A stretch of 64,000 bases of DNA from assembly GCA_016210495.1 (NCBI GenBank), contig JACQUC010000093.1, positions 1 through 64,000 of the forward strand, read 5' to 3'. This document shows positions 61,222 through 64,000 of the stretch, one piece after another; the first letter of the stretch is position 1, and every line of letters starts with the position of its first letter. The stretch is from Chloroflexota bacterium (GTDB taxonomy: Bacteria > Chloroflexota > FW602-bin22 > JACPRP01). The notes below the pieces were generated by a model, which ran no database searches, was not told the origin of the DNA, and saw nothing but the letters and a program-made list of their open reading frames with translations. The translations under genes were made by a program, and so were the position numbers.

Positions 61222-62282
61222 TAGAGCGCGTGGATGCAGCGCTGGAAGAGCAGCCGAAGCCGGAAAACGGTGAAGAAGGGGCTATAGGAGACATCTCCCT
61301 CGAAAGGCGCTTCTTCAAACCGCAGACCTTGATCTCGTTTCTTGTTGCCTTTGCCATTATTTACTTCCTGCTGACTAAGATCAACATCGATTTTGGTCAG
61401 ACATTCCAGAGGGTTAAGGGCGCCAACCCTCTCTTCTATCTCTTGGCGCTTCTCGTCTTCTACGTCTCGTTTCTTGTGCGTGGCTGGCGATGGCAGGTGC
61501 TCCTAAGAAACGTCGGCTTTCGCCAGAGGCACGGCGTGCGACTTCCCGCGCTAGGGGGGCTGGTCGAGATCGTTCTCCTGTCCTGGTTCGCCAACTGCAT
61601 CATGCCGGCAAAGCTTGGCGATGCCTACCGCGGCTATCTGCTCAAGAAGAGCGCGGGCGTCTCCTTTTCGAAGACTATGGGTACGGTAGTGGCAGAGCGA
61701 ATGGTGGACACGGTGATGCTCTTCGTGCTGATGGCGCTGGCCGGACTGCGCGTATTCCACGGCACGGTGCCCGACGCCTTCGCGTCGATGCTCATCGCGG
61801 GGGCTGTCCTGGTCTTTGTCATCCTTTTCGCCTTCGTCGTGATGATACGCTTTAGCGCCGCGGTCAAGTTCCTGGTGCCTCAGCGTTTCAAGCCAATGTA
61901 CCATCGCTTTCACGAGGGAACCTTCCTGAGCTTCCAGAACATGCCTCTGATCGTCGTCCTCTCGGGGGCTGTGTGGCTTAGTGAAGCAGGGCGCTTGTGG
62001 TTCGTTTTGGCGGCTATGGGCGTGCCCAACGTTGGTTTGAGCGTGGTGCTTTTTGTTGCCCTCGCAGGGTCGCTTTTGACGACGTTGCCTTTTACGCCGG
62101 CAGGTCTTGGCGTCGTCGAATCCGCCCTGATCGGTCTTTTCATTCTCCTTGGCAGTTTGGGCATCGTGCAGGGAGTTGACGAGGTCATGGCCGCCTCCAT
62201 CGCCGTACTCGATCGCCTCATTTCGTACTGGAGCCTCGTCTTCATCGGCTTCCTGGTGTATGTCATCAGCAGGAAGCGGTGA
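61218..62282 (+). CDS. UPF0104/LPG-synthase-TM-like flippase domain protein
   Basis: A 354-residue membrane protein with about eight helices, matching the lysylphosphatidylglycerol synthase TM-region (UPF0104) family: SFLVRGWRWQVLLRN, NCIMPAKLGDAYRGYLLKK, TMGTVVAERMVDTVMLF, PFTPAGLGVVESALIGLF. Family members without the synthetase domain are often found with glycan genes and may act as lipid or polyprenol-linked sugar transporters. TTG start overlapping the upstream stop (TTGA). Confidence 0.85.
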   Translation: MIERVDAALEEQPKPENGEEGAIGDISLERRFFKPQTLISFLVAFAIIYFLLTKINIDFGQTFQRVKGANPLFYLLALLVFYVSFLVRGWRWQVLLRNVGFRQRHGVRLPALGGLVEIVLLSWFANCIMPAKLGDAYRGYLLKKSAGVSFSKTMGTVVAERMVDTVMLFVLMALAGLRVFHGTVPDAFASMLIAGAVLVFVILFAFVVMIRFSAAVKFLVPQRFKPMYHRFHEGTFLSFQNMPLIVVLSGAVWLSEAGRLWFVLAAMGVPNVGLSVVLFVALAGSLLTTLPFTPAGLGVVESALIGLFILLGSLGIVQGVDEVMAASIAVLDRLISYWSLVFIGFLVYVISRKR

Positions 62283-62303
62283 GGCTGGTAACAGGAGGCA
62301 GAA

Positions 62304-63449
62304 GTGCGGATTGCCATAGACTACACGGCCGCCGTGAATCAGCACGCCGGCATCGGCCGATATGTCCGGGGCCTTGTCGATGCGCTGGCGGCCTTTGACA
62401 CCTCCAACGAGTACGTCCTTTTCTACGCATACCAGCGCCAGACTAAGCCACGCATCGCCGCTTTGAGCAAGCCTAATTTTCGCCAGCGCGCGATTCCCGT
62501 ATCCGACCGTATCCTCACGATACTGTCACAGCGGTTGGCCGTTCCACTACCGATGGACCTGCTCACCGGGCCGGTGGACGTCTTCCACTCGCCTGACTTC
62601 GTTCTCCCTCACGTGCGGCGAGCTGTCACGGTCTTGACCGTCCACGATCTATCGTTTCTGCTTTTTCCCGAGTGCGCGGACAGCGGGCTGAGATCCTACC
62701 TGGAGAAAGCCGTGCCCCGTTCCGTGGCGAGAGCGGACCTGATCACCGCCGATTCGCTTAACACCAAGAACGACCTTGTATGTTTGCTGGATGCGGAGCC
62801 CGAGAGGGTGGAAGTGGTTTTTGGCGGGGTGGATGAGAAGTTCAGGCCCTTGCGCGATGATTGGAGATTGCTGGCGGCTGTCCGACGGAAGTACCGGATC
62901 GACTTCCCTTTCATCCTGAGCATAGGAGTCATCGAGCCTCGCAAGAACCTGGGTCGCCTGATAAGGGCCTACGCGTTGCTGAAAGCACGCGGGGGCTTTG
63001 CCCACAAACTACTGATCGTAGGTCGGAAGGGGTGGCTGTACGAAGGCGTGTTTCACACGGTGGCAGAGCTCGGGCTTGACAAAGACGTTATCTTCCTCGG
63101 CTACGTGTCCGATTCGGACCTGCCGGTTCTCTACAACCTTGCCGACGTTTTCGCCTTCCCGTCCCTGTACGAGGGCTTCGGCTTTCCTGTGCTGGAGGCG
63201 ATGGCCTGCGGGACGCCGGTCGTTTCCTCTAACCGTTCCTCGCTTCCCGAAGTCGTTGGCGAGGCCGGGCTATTGGCATCACCCGACGACGTAGGGGCGA
63301 TCGCGGCGGCCCTGGACCAGATGCTGAACGACTCACACCTGAGGGATGACCTCGTGCAGCGGGGCTTGCAGCGAGCCAGGCAGTTCACCTGGCAGAGGGC
63401 TGCCGAACGTATCGTCGAGGTTTACAGCCGGGCGGCACGGGAGAGATGA
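62304..63449 (+). CDS. GT4-family glycosyltransferase 1
   Basis: A 381-residue GT-B fold glycosyltransferase. N-terminal MRIAIDYTAAVNQHAGIGRYVRGL, then LTVHDLSFLLFPE, the domain-joining SIGVIEPRKNLGRLIRAY, and FPSLYEGFGFPVLEAMACGTPVVSSNRSSLPEVVGEAG, the E-x7-E donor-sugar motif of GT4. It adds a sugar from a nucleotide donor on the cytoplasmic side. GTG start with AGGAGG upstream, 21 bases after the flippase-like gene. Confidence 0.92.
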   Translation: MRIAIDYTAAVNQHAGIGRYVRGLVDALAAFDTSNEYVLFYAYQRQTKPRIAALSKPNFRQRAIPVSDRILTILSQRLAVPLPMDLLTGPVDVFHSPDFVLPHVRRAVTVLTVHDLSFLLFPECADSGLRSYLEKAVPRSVARADLITADSLNTKNDLVCLLDAEPERVEVVFGGVDEKFRPLRDDWRLLAAVRRKYRIDFPFILSIGVIEPRKNLGRLIRAYALLKARGGFAHKLLIVGRKGWLYEGVFHTVAELGLDKDVIFLGYVSDSDLPVLYNLADVFAFPSLYEGFGFPVLEAMACGTPVVSSNRSSLPEVVGEAGLLASPDDVGAIAAALDQMLNDSHLRDDLVQRGLQRARQFTWQRAAERIVEVYSRAARER

Positions 63450-63452
63450 AGA

Positions 63453-64000
63453 ATGCGCATCGGCTTCAATACGCTCTTCCTGGATCACCCGACGACCGGC
63501 ACCGGCCAATACACGATGAATCTGCTGGCCGCCCTTGCGGAAATCGACCCCACGAACGACTATGTTCTGGCCGGGCCATCCTCACCGGCATCCCTCTGTG
63601 GGGGCGGACGAAGGTGGTCTTGGCAGCCTGTCGATGGCCCTTTTCGGCGGCTTAGCCGCCAACTGGACAAGGTATGGTTCGAGCAGGTGTCACTGCCACG
63701 TGTGTTTGGGGTGCACTCCGTCGATCTGATTCACTACCCGTACTTCGCCTCGCCGCTCCTTCCGACGAGGAAGGTCGTGCTCACGCTTCACGACCTGATA
63801 CCGATGCTGCTCGAGCCGTACAGGGGTTCGGCGGCCGTTCGACTTTATACATCCCTCGTGGCGGCGGCGTCCAGGCGAGCCGACGCCGTGATCGCGGACT
63901 CAGATTGCACTAAGGCCGACGTCGTCAGGTTGCTCGGTATTGCCCCGGAGAAAGTGTTTGTGATACACCTCGCCGCCGACGAACGCTTCAGGCCCATCGA
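63453..64000 (+). CDS. GT4-family glycosyltransferase 2, cut by the window edge
   Basis: The first 182 residues of a second GT-B glycosyltransferase: MRIGFNTLFLDHPTTGTGQY, then LIHYPYFASPLLPTRKVVLT, LHDLIPMLLEP and VIADSDCTKADVVRLLGIAPEKVFV match the N-terminal domain of the preceding gene and its family. The ATG lies four bases after the previous stop. The donor-binding domain is beyond the window. Confidence 0.88.
   Translation, partial: MRIGFNTLFLDHPTTGTGQYTMNLLAALAEIDPTNDYVLAGPSSPASLCGGGRRWSWQPVDGPFRRLSRQLDKVWFEQVSLPRVFGVHSVDLIHYPYFASPLLPTRKVVLTLHDLIPMLLEPYRGSAAVRLYTSLVAAASRRADAVIADSDCTKADVVRLLGIAPEKVFVIHLAADERFRPI

Overview
The window looks like a chromosomal segment from a GC-rich, probably anaerobic bacterium. 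I infer Chloroflexota: there are many lipoprotein transporter binding proteins on long Ala/Pro/Lys/Thr linkers, a type-II-looking isoleucyl-tRNA synthetase behind a T-box, and many short perfect palindromes between genes. No rRNA or tRNA is present to settle the taxonomy. Three zones can be seen: an accessory catabolic zone (1-40,300, nearly all on the minus strand), a housekeeping/replication zone (40,300-55,000), and a cell-surface polysaccharide zone (55,300 to the right edge, plus strand).

Zone 1a (1-11,000). A zinc-ribbon protein and an aldehyde:ferredoxin oxidoreductase (AOR) lie on the plus strand. Facing them on the minus strand is a six-gene run: TAXI-type binding protein, fused TRAP permease, fumarate-reductase-like flavoprotein, 2[4Fe-4S] ferredoxin, EntE-like acid:CoA/AMP ligase and a multi-cluster ferredoxin. 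It reads as uptake, activation and redox conversion of an organic acid. Between the AOR and this run lie a minimal nucleotidyltransferase and an apparently decayed MoaD-like gene. A hicBA toxin-antitoxin pair follows.

Zone 1b (11,800-40,300). About 18 co-oriented genes form a catabolic island: five NMT1/SsuA-type ABC binding proteins with no permease or ATPase, a phenylacetate-CoA-ligase-like enzyme, two UbiD decarboxylases, two tandem ACMSD-like amidohydrolases, a second fumarate-reductase-like flavoprotein, and six hydantoinase/oxoprolinase subunits in two related blocks (HyuB-HyuB; HyuB-HyuA-HyuB-HyuA). It also holds a GrdB/GrdE pair of the glycine/sarcosine/betaine reductase family. The grdB frame is interrupted by a single in-frame UGA in the expected selenocysteine context, and the GrdE-like partner seems to lack the cysteine that becomes the pyruvoyl cofactor in classical GrdE. 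This is the most interesting signal in the window: a possible non-canonical selenoprotein reductase inside a ring-opening/decarboxylation gene set.

Zone 2. A strong promoter and a long leader ending in an Ile-specific T-box (AUC specifier) control ileS. Downstream are small toxin-antitoxin-like genes, a pRiA4b ORF-3-like protein, a DUF2283 pair, a nitroreductase, a short-chain dehydrogenase, nadD, obg, pfkA, a Ni/Co-type transporter, a Fur-family regulator and dnaA. Four perfect DnaA boxes (TTATCCACA) lie between obg and pfkA, not beside dnaA, and mark a likely oriC. The 0.7 kb upstream of dnaA is packed with inverted repeats and a promoter-hairpin-terminator unit that could be a small RNA.

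Zone 3. An operon on the plus strand encodes a membrane-anchored glycoside hydrolase, two O-antigen ligase/polymerase-like membrane proteins, a UDP-glucuronate decarboxylase-like epimerase, a flippase-like UPF0104 protein and two GT4 glycosyltransferases. The last is cut by the window edge. They are likely to build a secreted or surface glycan.
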